64,000 nt of DNA from Streptomyces sp. NRRL S-455 (GTDB lineage Bacteria > Actinomycetota > Actinomycetes > Streptomycetales > Streptomycetaceae), in assembly GCF_000717875.1 (NCBI RefSeq), contig NZ_JOCT01000019.1, positions 113,764-177,763 on the forward strand, in the 5' to 3' direction. Each line of letters starts with the position of its first letter. Within the stretch, counting starts at the first letter, position 1. The translations under genes and the position numbers were made by a program. A model generated the notes under the pieces. That model made no database searches. It had not been told where the DNA came from and was given only the letters and a program-made list of their open reading frames with translations. Below, piece after piece: positions 54,687-63,890 of the stretch.

Positions 54687-55179
54687 CGCGGGCCGGCGGG
54701 TCCCACCGGCGTTTCGAGGTGCTCGGCGCCATTGCTGGGCGGGGCCTTGCGGAACCCGGCCGTAGGCAGGCGCTCGGCGTTGGTGCGGGGGCGGGGTGGG
54801 TGCGCAGCCCGGCGTGGCGGGGTGCCTCCCCCAAGTTCTCGGCTTCGCTCGAACAGGGGGGACCCCCACGCCCACCCGTGCCGCCCCAGCGGCACGACTC
54901 CCCATCGCGCCGTTCCGAGGACGGACACCCCCCGGCGCGGCCCCGACCCACCACGACCGCTGGCGCTACGCGCACCCCCCACCGAAGCCGCCACAGGCCG
55001 CCGCAGGCACCCGGCGACAGAAAGCGCGAACCACCACGTAGCCCTGCGCAACCACCCGCACACACCCCGGAATCAGTTCAACCTCTTGACGGGAGGCAAC
55101 CCGAACGGCTCGACTTAGAGTTCACTAGTTGGACATGGACGGGGTCTCACCGAAGCGGCCCCGCGCGCAGGAGGTCGTC
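54687..55179. other. Intergenic region with repeats, before the ROK regulator
   Basis: The 493 bases carry no gene. A GC-rich hairpin around 54820-54870 (CCTCCCCC against GGGGGG) may end ngcEFG transcription. A dispersed repeat occupies 54900-55011. TTGACG near 55087 is a possible -35 for the ROK gene. In-frame TTG/ATG codons at 55129 and 55135 precede the chosen GTG but lack ribosome sites. Confidence 0.5.
54900..55011. repeat. Dispersed intergenic repeat, copy 1 (inverted relative to copy 2)
   Basis: Read on the minus strand, this segment closely matches 63780-63890, sharing blocks such as TGCCTGCGGCGGCCTGTGGC, GGTGGGTCGGGGCC and GGGGGGTGTCCGTCCTCGG. Identity looks above 80% with small indels. 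Confidence 0.8.
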
Positions 55180-56391
55180 GTGGAGACTCCGGGGTCGCAG
55201 TCATCGCTGCACCGAGCCAACCTGGAGCGGGTCGTACGAGCCGTACGCCTGGCGGGCTCCCTCACCCAGGCCGAGATCGCGCGGACGACCGGTCTGTCCG
55301 CGGCGACGGTCTCCAACATCGTCCGGGAGTTGAAGGACAGCGGCACCGTCGAGGTCACACCCACCTCGGCCGGCGGACGCCGGGCCCGGAGCGTTTCGCT
55401 GAGCGGGGACGCCGGGATCGTCATCGGGGTCGACTTCGGGCACACCCACCTGCGCGTCGCGGTGGGGAACCTGGCCCACCAGGTGCTCGCCGAGGAGGCC
55501 GAGCCGCTGGACGTGGACGCCTCCTCGGCCCAGGGCTTCGACCGGGCGGAACAACTGGTCAGCCGGCTGATCGAGGCGACCGGTGTCGACCGGTCCAAGA
55601 TCGCCGGCGTCGGCCTCGGCGTACCCGGCCCGATCGACGTCGAGTCCGGCACCCTCGGCTCGACCGCGATCCTGCCCGGCTGGACCGGCACCAGGCCCGC
55701 GGAAGAGCTCCGCGGCCGCCTCGGTGTCCCCGTGCACGTGGACAACGACGCCAACCTCGGCGCCCTGGGCGAGATGGTCTGGGGCAGCGGCCGGGGCGTG
55801 CGCGACCTGGCCTACATCAAGGTCGCCAGCGGTGTCGGCGCCGGCCTGGTGATCAACGGCAAGATCTACCGAGGCCCCGGCGGTACCGCAGGAGAAATCG
55901 GACATATTACACTCGACGAATCCGGCCCCGTCTGCCGCTGCGGAAACCGCGGCTGCCTGGAGACCTTCGCGGCCGCGCGCTACGTGCTCCCGCTCCTCCA
56001 GTCCAGCCACGGCACCGACCTGACCATGGAAGGCGTCGTACGACTGGCGCGGGACGGAGACCCGGGCTGCCGTCGGGTGATCGCCGACGTCGGCCGCCAC
56101 ATCGGAAGCGGAGTCGCCAACCTGTGCAACCTGCTGAACCCGAGCCGCGTGGTCCTCGGCGGTGATCTCGCCGAGGCCGGTGAGCTGGTCCTCGGGCCCA
56201 TCCGGGAGTCCGTGAGCCGCTACGCCATCCCCAGTGCGGCCCGCCACCTGTCCGTTCTCCCCGGGGCGCTCGGCGGCCGTGCGGAGGTGCTCGGAGCGCT
56301 CGCCCTGGCCCTCAGTGAGATGGGCGATTCAACGCTTTTGGACGGAACTGCCGCCGGAGCGCTGCAGACGGCCGCGCCTGCCTTCACTTAG
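55180..56391 (+). CDS. rok7B7: ROK-family transcriptional regulator (Rok7B7)
   Basis: A 403-residue ROK repressor. A winged HTH (about residues 10-70; LTQAEIARTTGLSAATVSNIVREL) precedes a sugar-kinase-fold domain with VDFGHTHLRV, the ROK signature around DNDANLGALGE, and the zinc motif CRCGNRGC after GEIGH. The GTG at VETPGSQSS is chosen because AGGAGG lies 5 bases upstream, which gives the usual length. Its place between ngcG and xylF matches rok7B7 of S. coelicolor, which controls xylose uptake and affects carbon repression and antibiotics. Confidence 0.9.
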   Translation: METPGSQSSLHRANLERVVRAVRLAGSLTQAEIARTTGLSAATVSNIVRELKDSGTVEVTPTSAGGRRARSVSLSGDAGIVIGVDFGHTHLRVAVGNLAHQVLAEEAEPLDVDASSAQGFDRAEQLVSRLIEATGVDRSKIAGVGLGVPGPIDVESGTLGSTAILPGWTGTRPAEELRGRLGVPVHVDNDANLGALGEMVWGSGRGVRDLAYIKVASGVGAGLVINGKIYRGPGGTAGEIGHITLDESGPVCRCGNRGCLETFAAARYVLPLLQSSHGTDLTMEGVVRLARDGDPGCRRVIADVGRHIGSGVANLCNLLNPSRVVLGGDLAEAGELVLGPIRESVSRYAIPSAARHLSVLPGALGGRAEVLGALALALSEMGDSTLLDGTAAGALQTAAPAFT

Positions 56392-56397
56392 AGAACG

Positions 56398-56415
56398 GAT
56401 GGCACCGTTGCCATC
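56398..56415. terminator. Short hairpin after the ROK gene
   Basis: GATGGCA and TGCCATC pair perfectly over the loop CCGT, 7 bases after the ROK stop. It could end transcription or be a binding site in front of xylF, since the palindrome is also dyad-symmetric DNA. Confidence 0.5.
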
Positions 56416-56512
56416 TCGTTAAGGATTTACTTCTTGACGTCGCACGTGTGGCCGAGTTGACTTCCAGCCACCTCGGCCGCAACGTCGCGGCCTCGTCAGG
56501 GAGGTTTCTGAA

Positions 56513-57625
56513 GTGAACACGCGTATGCGTCGCGCCGCCGTTGTTGTTGCCGCTGGTGCGATGGCTGTTTCGCTTGCTGCCTGTGGCAGCGCCAAGGAGT
56601 CCGGCGACAACGCCGACTCCTCCGGGTCCCCCAAGAAGGGCGACGACATCAAGGTCGGCCTGCTCCTTCCGGAGAACGCGACCGCGCGGTACGAGAAGTT
56701 CGACCGGGTGCTCATCGAGAAGAAGGTCAAGGAACTCACGGGCGGCAAGGGCGAGGTCGTCTACGCCAACGCCAAGCAGGACGCCAGCACGCAGAACCAG
56801 CAGGTCGACACGATGGTGACCAACAAGGTCGACGTGCTGATCATCGACGCCGTGGACTCCAAGGCCATCGCCGGCTCGGTGAAGAAGGCCAAGGACGCGG
56901 GCATCCCCGTCGTCGCCTACGACCGCCTGGCCGAGGGCCCGATCGACGCCTACACCTCGTTCGACAACGAGACCGTCGGCAAGACCCAGGGCGAGGCCCT
57001 GCTGAAGGCCCTGGGCGACAAGGCCAAGGACGGCCAGATCGTCATGATGAACGGGTCGTCCACCGACCCCAACGCCGCCCAGTTCAAGAAGGGTGCCCAC
57101 TCCGTCCTCGACGGCAAGGTGAAGGTCGGCCGCGAGTACGACACCAAGGAGTGGAAGCCGGAGAACGCCAACTCCAACATGGAGGGCGCCATCTCCGCCC
57201 TCGGCAAGGACAAGATCGTCGGCGTCTACTCCGCCAACGACGGCATGGCGGGCGGCATCATCACGGCCCTCAAGGCCGCCGGCATCGCCGACATCCCCGT
57301 CACCGGCCAGGACGCCGAACTCGCGGGTGTGCAGCGTATCGTCACCGGTGAGCAGTACATGAGCGTCTACAAGCCCTACCCGCAGGAGGCGAACGTCGCG
57401 GCCGAGATGGCCGTCGCCCTCGCCCAGGGCAAGTCGCTCGACTCCATCGCCAAGGACAAGGTCGACAGCCCCACCACCAAGGCCATCCCGTCGGTCCTGG
57501 TCCCGGTCGTCTCCCTGACCAAGGACAACATCAACGACACCGTCATAAAGGACGGCATCTACACCGTCGCCGAGATCTGCACGGGCAAGTACAAGGCCGC
57601 CTGCGACAAGATCGGCCTCAAGTAA
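56513..57625 (+). CDS. xylF: Xylose-binding lipoprotein XylF
   Basis: A 370-residue lipoprotein with signal peptide and lipobox SLAAC. XylF-type segments include VGLLLPENATARYEKFD, PVVAYDRLAEGPIDAYTSFD and VTGQDAELAGVQRIVTGEQ. The C-terminus has two cysteines (AEICTGKYKAACDKIGLK). GTG with GGGAGG 8 bases upstream is the start. It captures xylose, and possibly related pentoses, for XylGH. A -35-like TTGACG lies near 56434. Two strong hairpins follow before xylG, as expected when the binding protein is made in excess over the membrane parts. Confidence 0.92.
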   Translation: MNTRMRRAAVVVAAGAMAVSLAACGSAKESGDNADSSGSPKKGDDIKVGLLLPENATARYEKFDRVLIEKKVKELTGGKGEVVYANAKQDASTQNQQVDTMVTNKVDVLIIDAVDSKAIAGSVKKAKDAGIPVVAYDRLAEGPIDAYTSFDNETVGKTQGEALLKALGDKAKDGQIVMMNGSSTDPNAAQFKKGAHSVLDGKVKVGREYDTKEWKPENANSNMEGAISALGKDKIVGVYSANDGMAGGIITALKAAGIADIPVTGQDAELAGVQRIVTGEQYMSVYKPYPQEANVAAEMAVALAQGKSLDSIAKDKVDSPTTKAIPSVLVPVVSLTKDNINDTVIKDGIYTVAEICTGKYKAACDKIGLK

Positions 57626-57650
57626 GCAGCCGTCAGGTCCTCCACCGGGA

Positions 57651-57678
57651 CACGGGAGTCCGCCTCCGGACTCCCGTG
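57651..57678 (+). terminator. Hairpin 1 between xylF and xylG
   Basis: CACGGGAGTCCG pairs perfectly with CGGACTCCCGTG over a 4-base loop, 25 bases after the xylF stop. It is likely to cause partial termination or to shield xylF mRNA from 3' decay. Confidence 0.8.
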
Positions 57679-57709
57679 ACTCCGCTCCGGGGCCGGCTGC
57701 CCCGAGTTC

Positions 57710-57758
57710 CTCCGGCGCCCCGCCATACCAGCCCCGCAAGCTACGCGGGGCGCCGGAG
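57710..57758 (+). terminator. Hairpin 2 between xylF and xylG
   Basis: CTCCGGCGCCCCGC pairs over all 14 bases with GCGGGGCGCCGGAG, with a 21-base loop. With hairpin 1 it forms a double barrier before xylG. Confidence 0.8.
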
Positions 57759-57834
57759 TGATCACTCCCGCACTCTCTGTCAAACCTTCTGTACATACCT
57801 CCCGCCGGGTCAGGCGGCGAAGGAGATGGTTCAC

Positions 57835-58617
57835 GTGTCCGCTACGCCCGTGCTGGCGTTGCGCGGGGTCTCCAAGCGTTTCGGTGCCGTCCAGGCGCTC
57901 ACCGACGTAGAGCTTGAGGTCCACGCCGGTGAGGTGGTCGCCCTGGTCGGCGACAACGGCGCCGGAAAGTCCACGCTGGTCAAGACGATCGCCGGCGTGC
58001 ACCCCATCGATGAGGGCGTCATCGAATGGGACGGCAGGTCCGTCCAGATCAACAAGCCGCACGACGCCCAGAACCTGGGCATCGCGACCGTCTACCAGGA
58101 CCTCGCGCTGTGCGACAACATCGACGTCGTCGGCAACCTCTACCTGGGCCGGGAGATCCGCAAGCGCGGCGTCCTGGACGAGGTGGAGATGGAGCGCCGC
58201 TCCCGTGAGCTGCTCGACACGCTGTCGATCCGCATCCCCAGCGTGCGCATCCCGATCGCCTCGCTCTCCGGCGGCCAGCGCCAGACCGTGGCCATCGCCC
58301 GCTCCATGCTCGGCGAGCCCAAGCTGGTCATCCTCGACGAGCCCACCGCCGCCCTCGGCGTCGAGCAGACCGCGCAGGTCCTCGACCTCGTCGAGCGGCT
58401 GCGCGAGCGCGGCCACGCCGTGATCCTCATCAGCCACAACATGGCCGACGTCAAGGCCGTCGCGGACAAGGTCGCCGTGCTGCGGCTCGGCCGCAACAAC
58501 GGTGTCTTCGAGGTCAAGTCGACCTCGCAGGAAGAGATCATCTCCGCCATCACCGGCGCCACCGACAACGCCGTGACCCGCCGTGCGGCGCGCACGAACG
58601 GGGAGGGTTCCAAGTGA
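57835..58617 (+). CDS. xylG: Xylose ABC transporter ATP-binding protein XylG
   Basis: A 260-residue single-domain ATPase with Walker A GDNGAGKST, signature LSGGQRQTVA, Walker B LVILDEPTAALG and switch His in LISHNM. The GTG at VSATPVLALRG is chosen because AAGGAG lies 9 bases upstream; an ATG three codons earlier abuts the ribosome site. It drives xylose import as a homodimer with XylH. It is almost the same protein as the ATPase at 29772-30554. Confidence 0.9.
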   Translation: MSATPVLALRGVSKRFGAVQALTDVELEVHAGEVVALVGDNGAGKSTLVKTIAGVHPIDEGVIEWDGRSVQINKPHDAQNLGIATVYQDLALCDNIDVVGNLYLGREIRKRGVLDEVEMERRSRELLDTLSIRIPSVRIPIASLSGGQRQTVAIARSMLGEPKLVILDEPTAALGVEQTAQVLDLVERLRERGHAVILISHNMADVKAVADKVAVLRLGRNNGVFEVKSTSQEEIISAITGATDNAVTRRAARTNGEGSK

Positions 58618-59915
58618 GCATCGACAAGACCTCCGCGGCTCCGGGAGCACCCGAAGACCACATCGTGGAGAACCCCGAGGCGGCCAAGGCCGCCGTCACC
58701 GTCGTCGACCCCCGGCTGCTGGTGCGCGAGCAGGGTCTCGCCGGCTACATCACCGAGTTCAGGCGGAAGATGAAGTCCGGTGACCTGGGGTCCATCCCGG
58801 TCGTCATCGGCCTGGTGATCATCTGGGCCATCTTCACCAGCCTGAACTCCAACTTCCTCACCGCGGGCAACCTGTCCGACATGTCCGTCGCCATGGTCGG
58901 CACGGGCATGATCGCCGTCGGTATCGTGTTCGTGCTGCTGCTCGGCGAGATCGACCTGTCGGTCGGCTCGGTCTCCGGTGTCGCCGGTGCGAGCTTCGCC
59001 GTGCTGAACGTCACCAACGGCATGAACGAGTGGCTCGCCTTCGTGCTGGCCATCCTCACCGGCACCGTCGCCGGCGTGCTGCACGGCTTCTTCTTCGCGA
59101 AGGTCGGCGTTCCCGCGTTCGCCGTCACGCTGGCCGGCCTGCTGTTCTGGAACGGCTTCATGCTCCAGATCCTGGGCGACAACGGCACCATCAACCTCGA
59201 CCCGGACGGGGTCGTGGCCCAGCTGACGAGCTACTACTTCTCCGACGTGGCCGCCGCGTACGGTCTGGCCGCGGTGGTGACCGCCGGGTACTTCCTCAGC
59301 TCCTTCCTCGGCAACCGGCGGCGCGAGGCCGCGGGAGTGCCGTCTAGGCCGCTGAGCGAGACCATCGTGCGGACGGTGCTGCTGGCGGTCCTCGCCTTCG
59401 CCGTCGCCATCGTCTTCAACCAGTACAAGGGCCTCCCGCTGGCCGTGGTGATCTTCATCGCGGTGCTGCTGGTCACGGACTTCGTACTGCGGCGGACGTC
59501 GTACGGCCGGAAGGTGTTCGCGCTCGGCGGCAGCGTCGAGGCGTCGCGGCGGGCCGGTATCAACGTGGAGCTGGTGCGGATCTCGGTGTTCGCGATCTCC
59601 GGCACCTTCGCGGCGGTGGGCGGTCTGTTCATCGCGTCGAAGATCGCCGCGGCGAACCAGGGCGCCGGTGGTGGTGACCTGCTGATGAACGCGATCGCCG
59701 CGGCGGTCATCGGCGGCACGTCGCTGTTCGGCGGTCGCGGGCGCACGTGGAACGCGCTGCTCGGTGTGCTGGTGATCGTGTCGATCCAGTACGGGCTCGC
59801 CCTCGAGGGCATCGCCTCGCCGGTGCAGTACATGATCACGGGTGGTGTGCTGTTGGCCACGGTGGTGATCGACGCCGTGACGCGCAAGACGCAGAAGACC
59901 GCGGGGCGCGCGTAG
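58614..59915 (+). CDS. xylH: Xylose ABC transporter permease XylH
   Basis: A 433-residue permease with about ten hydrophobic segments and the motifs LGEIDLSVGSVSGVAGASFAV, GVPAFAVTLAGLLFWNGF, RRTSYGRKVFALGG and NAIAAAVIGGTSLFGGRG. The GTG overlaps the xylG stop (GTGA). Close paralogue of the permease at 28480-29775. Expression is expected to be under Rok7B7. Confidence 0.92.
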   Translation: MSIDKTSAAPGAPEDHIVENPEAAKAAVTVVDPRLLVREQGLAGYITEFRRKMKSGDLGSIPVVIGLVIIWAIFTSLNSNFLTAGNLSDMSVAMVGTGMIAVGIVFVLLLGEIDLSVGSVSGVAGASFAVLNVTNGMNEWLAFVLAILTGTVAGVLHGFFFAKVGVPAFAVTLAGLLFWNGFMLQILGDNGTINLDPDGVVAQLTSYYFSDVAAAYGLAAVVTAGYFLSSFLGNRRREAAGVPSRPLSETIVRTVLLAVLAFAVAIVFNQYKGLPLAVVIFIAVLLVTDFVLRRTSYGRKVFALGGSVEASRRAGINVELVRISVFAISGTFAAVGGLFIASKIAAANQGAGGGDLLMNAIAAAVIGGTSLFGGRGRTWNALLGVLVIVSIQYGLALEGIASPVQYMITGGVLLATVVIDAVTRKTQKTAGRA

Positions 59916-59935
59916 TACTTCGACCGCGGGCGTGT

Positions 59936-59969
59936 GGGGGGCTGGTCGCGCAGTTCCCCGCGCCCCTGG
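59936..59969. repeat. Streptomyces intergenic element (CGCGCAGTTCCCCGCGCCCC type)
   Basis: The segment around GGCTGGTCGCGCAGTTCCCC followed by GCGCCCCTGG is a widely dispersed intergenic sequence in Streptomyces genomes, usually found just after genes. Its identification rests on memory of this common motif. Confidence 0.6.
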
Positions 59970-60000
59970 CGGCGATGCGGTTCCGCCCCTTTGGAAGAAT

Positions 60001-60032
60001 CTGTGCCCGGTGCCTGGTGGTGCCGGGCACAG
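60001..60032 (+). terminator. Terminator hairpin after xylH
   Basis: CTGTGCCCGG pairs perfectly with CCGGGCACAG over a 12-base loop, with TTGTG after it. It should end the xylFGH transcript before dxs. Confidence 0.8.
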
Positions 60033-60174
60033 TTGTGTCGTAGGTGTGGCACAAGTTGGGTACAGCCGAATGCGTGACGTACGACCCACGGCCACGGCAC
60101 GGTCCTCAAGGGCGGAACATTAGACTCGACACGCCCGGCAACAGCTCGATCAGCTCTACAGCAAGGAGGCACGG

Positions 60175-62106
60175 GTGCCGCTGCTGACCCGTATCAGGGG
60201 ACCGCGCGATCTGGACCGGCTCAGCCCGGAGGAGCTGAACCAGCTGGCGGAGGAGATCCGGACCTTCCTTGTCGAAGCGGTCTCCAAGACCGGCGGTCAC
60301 CTCGGTCCCAACCTCGGCGTGGTGGAGCTCACCATCGCGCTGCACCGGGTTTTCGACTCGCCCAAGGACAAGGTCCTCTGGGACACCGGCCACCAGTCCT
60401 ACGTGCACAAGCTGCTCACCGGCCGTCAGGACTTCTCCAAACTGAAGATGAAGGGCGGCCTGTCCGGCTACCCCTCGCAGGCCGAGTCCGAGCACGACAT
60501 CATCGAGAACTCGCACGCCTCGACCGTCCTCGGCTGGGCCGACGGCATCGCCAAGGCCAACCAGCTGATGAAGCGCGACAGCCACGTCGTGGCCGTCATC
60601 GGCGACGGGGCGCTGACCGGCGGCATGGCCTGGGAGGCGCTGAACAACATCGCCGACGCCAAGGACCGCCCGCTCGTCATCGTCGTCAACGACAACGAGC
60701 GGTCCTACGCGCCGACCATCGGCGGCCTCGCCAACCACCTGGCGACCCTGCGCACCACCGACGGCTACGAGCGGTTCCTCGCCCGCACCAAGGAGGTCCT
60801 GGAGCGCACGCCGGTCGTCGGCCAGGCCCTGTACGACACCCTGCACGGCGCCAAGAAGGGTCTGAAGGACTTCATCGCCCCGCAGGGCATGTTCGAGGAC
60901 CTCGGCCTGAAGTACGTCGGCCCGATCGACGGCCACGACCTCGAGGCGCTGGAGTCCGCGCTCGCCCGGGCCAAGCGGTTCGGCGGGCCGGTCATCGTGC
61001 ACTGCCTCACCGAGAAGGGCCGCGGCTACCAGCCCGCCCTCCAGGACGAGGCCGACCGCTTCCACGCCGTCGGCAAGATCCACCCCGACACCGGCCTGCC
61101 GATCGCCTCCTCCGGCGCCGACTGGACGTCCGTGTTCGGCGAGGAGATGGTCAAGCTCGGTGAGGAGCGCGAGGACATCGTCGCCATCACCGCCGCCATG
61201 CTCCAGCCGGTGGGCCTCGACAAGTTCGCCAAGCGGTTCCCCGAGCGGGTCTACGACGTCGGTATCGCCGAGCAGCACGGCGCGGTGTCCGCGGCGGGCC
61301 TCGCGACGGGCGGCGTCCACCCGGTGTTCGCCGTGTACGCCACCTTCCTCAACCGCGCCTTCGACCAGGTGCTGATGGACGTGGCCCTGCACAAGTGCGG
61401 TGTCACCTTCGTCCTGGACCGGGCCGGTGTCACCGGCACCGACGGGGCCTCACACAACGGCATGTGGGACATGTCGATCCTCCAGGTCGTCCCCGGGCTG
61501 CGGCTGGCCGCGCCGCGTGACGCGGACCAGGTCCGCGCGCAGCTGCGCGAGGCCGTCGCCGTCGACGACGCGCCGACCGTGGTCCGCTTCTCCAAGGGCG
61601 CCGTCGGCCCCGCCGTACCCGCGGTCGGCCGCGTCGGCGGCATGGACGTGCTGCGCGAGCCCGGCACCGACCGGCCGGACGTGCTGCTGGTCTCCGTCGG
61701 CGCCCTCGCGCCGATGTGTCTGGAGATCGCCGGCCTGCTCGACAGGCAGGGAATCTCCACCACCGTCGTCGACCCGCGCTGGGTCAAGCCCGTCGACGAG
61801 GCCATGGCCCCGCTCGCCGAGCGGCACCGCGTCGTCGTCACCGTCGAGGACAACAGCCGGGTCGGTGGCGTGGGCTCGGCGATCGCCCAGGCATTGCGGG
61901 ACGGGGGCGTCGACGTGCCGCTGCGCGACTTCGGCATCCCGCCGCGCTTCCTCGACCACGCCTCCCGCGCCGAGGTCCTCGCCGAGATCGGCCTCACCGC
62001 GCCGGACATCGCCCGCCAGGTGACCGGGCTGGTCGCCAAGCTGGACGGGCGGTACGAGGGTGGTGCCGCGGACGCGGTGGAGTCCGTGGAGCCCGCGCGC
62101 GACTGA
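60175..62106 (+). CDS. dxs: 1-deoxy-D-xylulose-5-phosphate synthase
   Basis: A 643-residue thiamine-diphosphate enzyme that joins pyruvate and glyceraldehyde-3-phosphate, the first step of the MEP isoprenoid pathway. Cofactor-binding features are [18 protein letters not shown] (GDG...N) and the pyrimidine-domain Glu in [29 protein letters not shown] is a typical DXS segment. The GTG has AAGGAGG 5 bases upstream. Many Streptomyces hold two dxs genes, and the copy beside xylFGH matches SCO6013. It has its own terminators on both sides, so it is monocistronic. Confidence 0.96.
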   Translation: MPLLTRIRGPRDLDRLSPEELNQLAEEIRTFLVEAVSKTGGHLGPNLGVVELTIALHRVFDSPKDKVLWDTGHQSYVHKLLTGRQDFSKLKMKGGLSGYPSQAESEHDIIENSHASTVLGWADGIAKANQLMKRDSHVVAVIGDGALTGGMAWEALNNIADAKDRPLVIVVNDNERSYAPTIGGLANHLATLRTTDGYERFLARTKEVLERTPVVGQALYDTLHGAKKGLKDFIAPQGMFEDLGLKYVGPIDGHDLEALESALARAKRFGGPVIVHCLTEKGRGYQPALQDEADRFHAVGKIHPDTGLPIASSGADWTSVFGEEMVKLGEEREDIVAITAAMLQPVGLDKFAKRFPERVYDVGIAEQHGAVSAAGLATGGVHPVFAVYATFLNRAFDQVLMDVALHKCGVTFVLDRAGVTGTDGASHNGMWDMSILQVVPGLRLAAPRDADQVRAQLREAVAVDDAPTVVRFSKGAVGPAVPAVGRVGGMDVLREPGTDRPDVLLVSVGALAPMCLEIAGLLDRQGISTTVVDPRWVKPVDEAMAPLAERHRVVVTVEDNSRVGGVGSAIAQALRDGGVDVPLRDFGIPPRFLDHASRAEVLAEIGLTAPDIARQVTGLVAKLDGRYEGGAADAVESVEPARD

Positions 62107-62127
62107 CGTCCGCGACATACACGCCTG

Positions 62128-62173
62128 AATGGGCCGGTTTCTCCCCTGCGAAGGGTGGTGAAACCGGCCCATT
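62128..62173. terminator. Terminator hairpin after dxs
   Basis: AATGGGCCGGTTTC pairs over all 14 bases with GAAACCGGCCCATT, separated by an 18-base loop, 21 bases after the dxs stop. Confidence 0.85.
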
Positions 62174-62256
62174 GGCGTGAACGCATCGCCGCCGGGGCAT
62201 ACGGATGGGTGCCCCCTCTCGATCATGTCGAGGACGACAAGCGTGGGAGGTACCCC

Positions 62257-63771
62257 GTGAGCAGCACCCTCTTCCGGACGAAGAAGGTCGAGCAGTCCAT
62301 CCTCGACACCGAGGAGCCAGAGCACGCGCTCAAGAAGTCCTTGTCCGCGCTGGATCTGACCGTCTTCGGCGTCGGCGTGATCATCGGCACCGGCATCTTC
62401 GTTCTCACCGGCACCGTCGCAAAGGACAACGCCGGGCCGGCGGTGGCCCTGGCGTTCATCGCGGCCGGCGTCGCCTGTGCGCTGGCCGCGCTCTGTTACG
62501 CGGAGTTCGCGTCCACCGTTCCGGTCGCCGGGTCCGCCTACACGTTCTCGTACGCCTCTCTGGGCGAACTGCCCGCCTGGATCATCGGCTGGGACCTGGT
62601 CCTGGAGTTCGCACTCGGGACGGCGGTGGTGGCCGTCGGCTGGTCGGGCTACGTCCAGTCGCTCATGGACAACGCGGGCTGGGCGATGCCCGCGGCTCTG
62701 GGCAGCCGCGAGGGCGCCTCCGACTTCGGCTTCGACATCCTCGCCGCCGCGCTCGTCCTGGTTCTCACCTTCATTCTCGTGCTCGGCATGAAGCTGTCGG
62801 CGCGGATCACGTCGCTCGTCGTCGCCATCAAGGTGACGGTCGTCCTCGTCGTGATCATCGCGGGTGCGTTCCTCATCAACGGCGACAACTACGACCCGTT
62901 CATCCCGAAGGAACAGCCCGTGGAGGCCGGGAGCAGTCTCGATGCCCCGCTCATCCAGTTGATGTTCGGCTGGGCGCCCTCCAACTTCGGCGTGATGGGC
63001 ATCTTCACGGCCGCATCGGTGGTGTTCTTCGCCTTCATCGGCTTCGACGTCGTGGCCACGGCGGCGGAGGAGACCCGGAATCCGCAGCGGGACATGCCGC
63101 GGGGCATTCTGGGGTCGCTGCTGATCTGCACCACGCTGTACGTGCTCGTGTCGATCGTCGTCACCGGCATGCAGAACTACCGCGAGCTGTCCGTGGACGC
63201 GCCGTTGGCGGATGCGTTCAAGGCGACCGGGCATCCGTGGTTCGCGGGCTTCATCAGCTTCGGCGCCGCGGTCGGCTTGACGACGGTGTGCATGATCCTG
63301 CTGCTCGGCCAGACCCGGGTGTTCTTCGCGATGAGCCGTGACGGGCTGCTGCCGCGGTTCTTCTCGCGCGTCCACCCGCGGTTCAAGACGCCGCACCGGC
63401 CGACGATCCTGCTCGGTGTGATCATCGCGGTCCTGGCCGGCTTCACGCCGCTGACCGAGCTTGCCGCCCTGGTGAACATCGGCACGCTGTTCGCCTTCGT
63501 GGTCGTCGCCATCGGCGTGATCATCCTGCGCAGGACCCGCCCCGACCTGCACCGGGCGTTCCGCACCCCCTGGGTGCCGGTGATCCCGATCCTGTCGGTG
63601 TGCGCCTCGCTGTGGCTGATGATCAACCTTCCGGCCGAGACGTGGGTGCGGTTCGGCATCTGGATGGCCGCGGGCTTCGTCGTGTACTTCCTGTACGGCC
63701 GCACGCACAGCCTCCTCGGGCGTCGCGCAGCGGGGGAGGAGCAGCCGACCGCCGGCGGGGGCATGCCGTAG
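62257..63771 (+). CDS. APC-superfamily amino-acid permease
   Basis: A 504-residue transporter with about twelve membrane segments. The start of TM1 reads LDLTVFGVGVIIGTGIFVLTG, the APC substrate-binding GTGIF motif, and FFAFIGFDVVATAAEET follows in TM6. It resembles cationic amino-acid transporters (YfnA/CAT type). The GTG with GGGAGG 6 bases upstream is chosen over a longer frame that runs through the dxs terminator. Substrate unproven. Confidence 0.9.
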   Translation: MSSTLFRTKKVEQSILDTEEPEHALKKSLSALDLTVFGVGVIIGTGIFVLTGTVAKDNAGPAVALAFIAAGVACALAALCYAEFASTVPVAGSAYTFSYASLGELPAWIIGWDLVLEFALGTAVVAVGWSGYVQSLMDNAGWAMPAALGSREGASDFGFDILAAALVLVLTFILVLGMKLSARITSLVVAIKVTVVLVVIIAGAFLINGDNYDPFIPKEQPVEAGSSLDAPLIQLMFGWAPSNFGVMGIFTAASVVFFAFIGFDVVATAAEETRNPQRDMPRGILGSLLICTTLYVLVSIVVTGMQNYRELSVDAPLADAFKATGHPWFAGFISFGAAVGLTTVCMILLLGQTRVFFAMSRDGLLPRFFSRVHPRFKTPHRPTILLGVIIAVLAGFTPLTELAALVNIGTLFAFVVVAIGVIILRRTRPDLHRAFRTPWVPVIPILSVCASLWLMINLPAETWVRFGIWMAAGFVVYFLYGRTHSLLGRRAAGEEQPTAGGGMP

Positions 63772-63779
63772 CCGGCGGA

Positions 63780-63890
63780 GTGCCTGCGGCGGCCTGTGGC
63801 TGCCTCGGTGGGGGTGCGCGTTGCGCGTGCCGCTGGGTGGTGGGTCGGGGCCGTGCCGGGGGGTGTCCGTCCTCGGAACGGCGCGATGGG
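63780..63890. repeat. Dispersed intergenic repeat, copy 2
   Basis: This is the partner of 54900-55011 in the opposite orientation, 9 bases after the permease stop. No gene is visible from here to the right edge at 64000. Confidence 0.8.
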
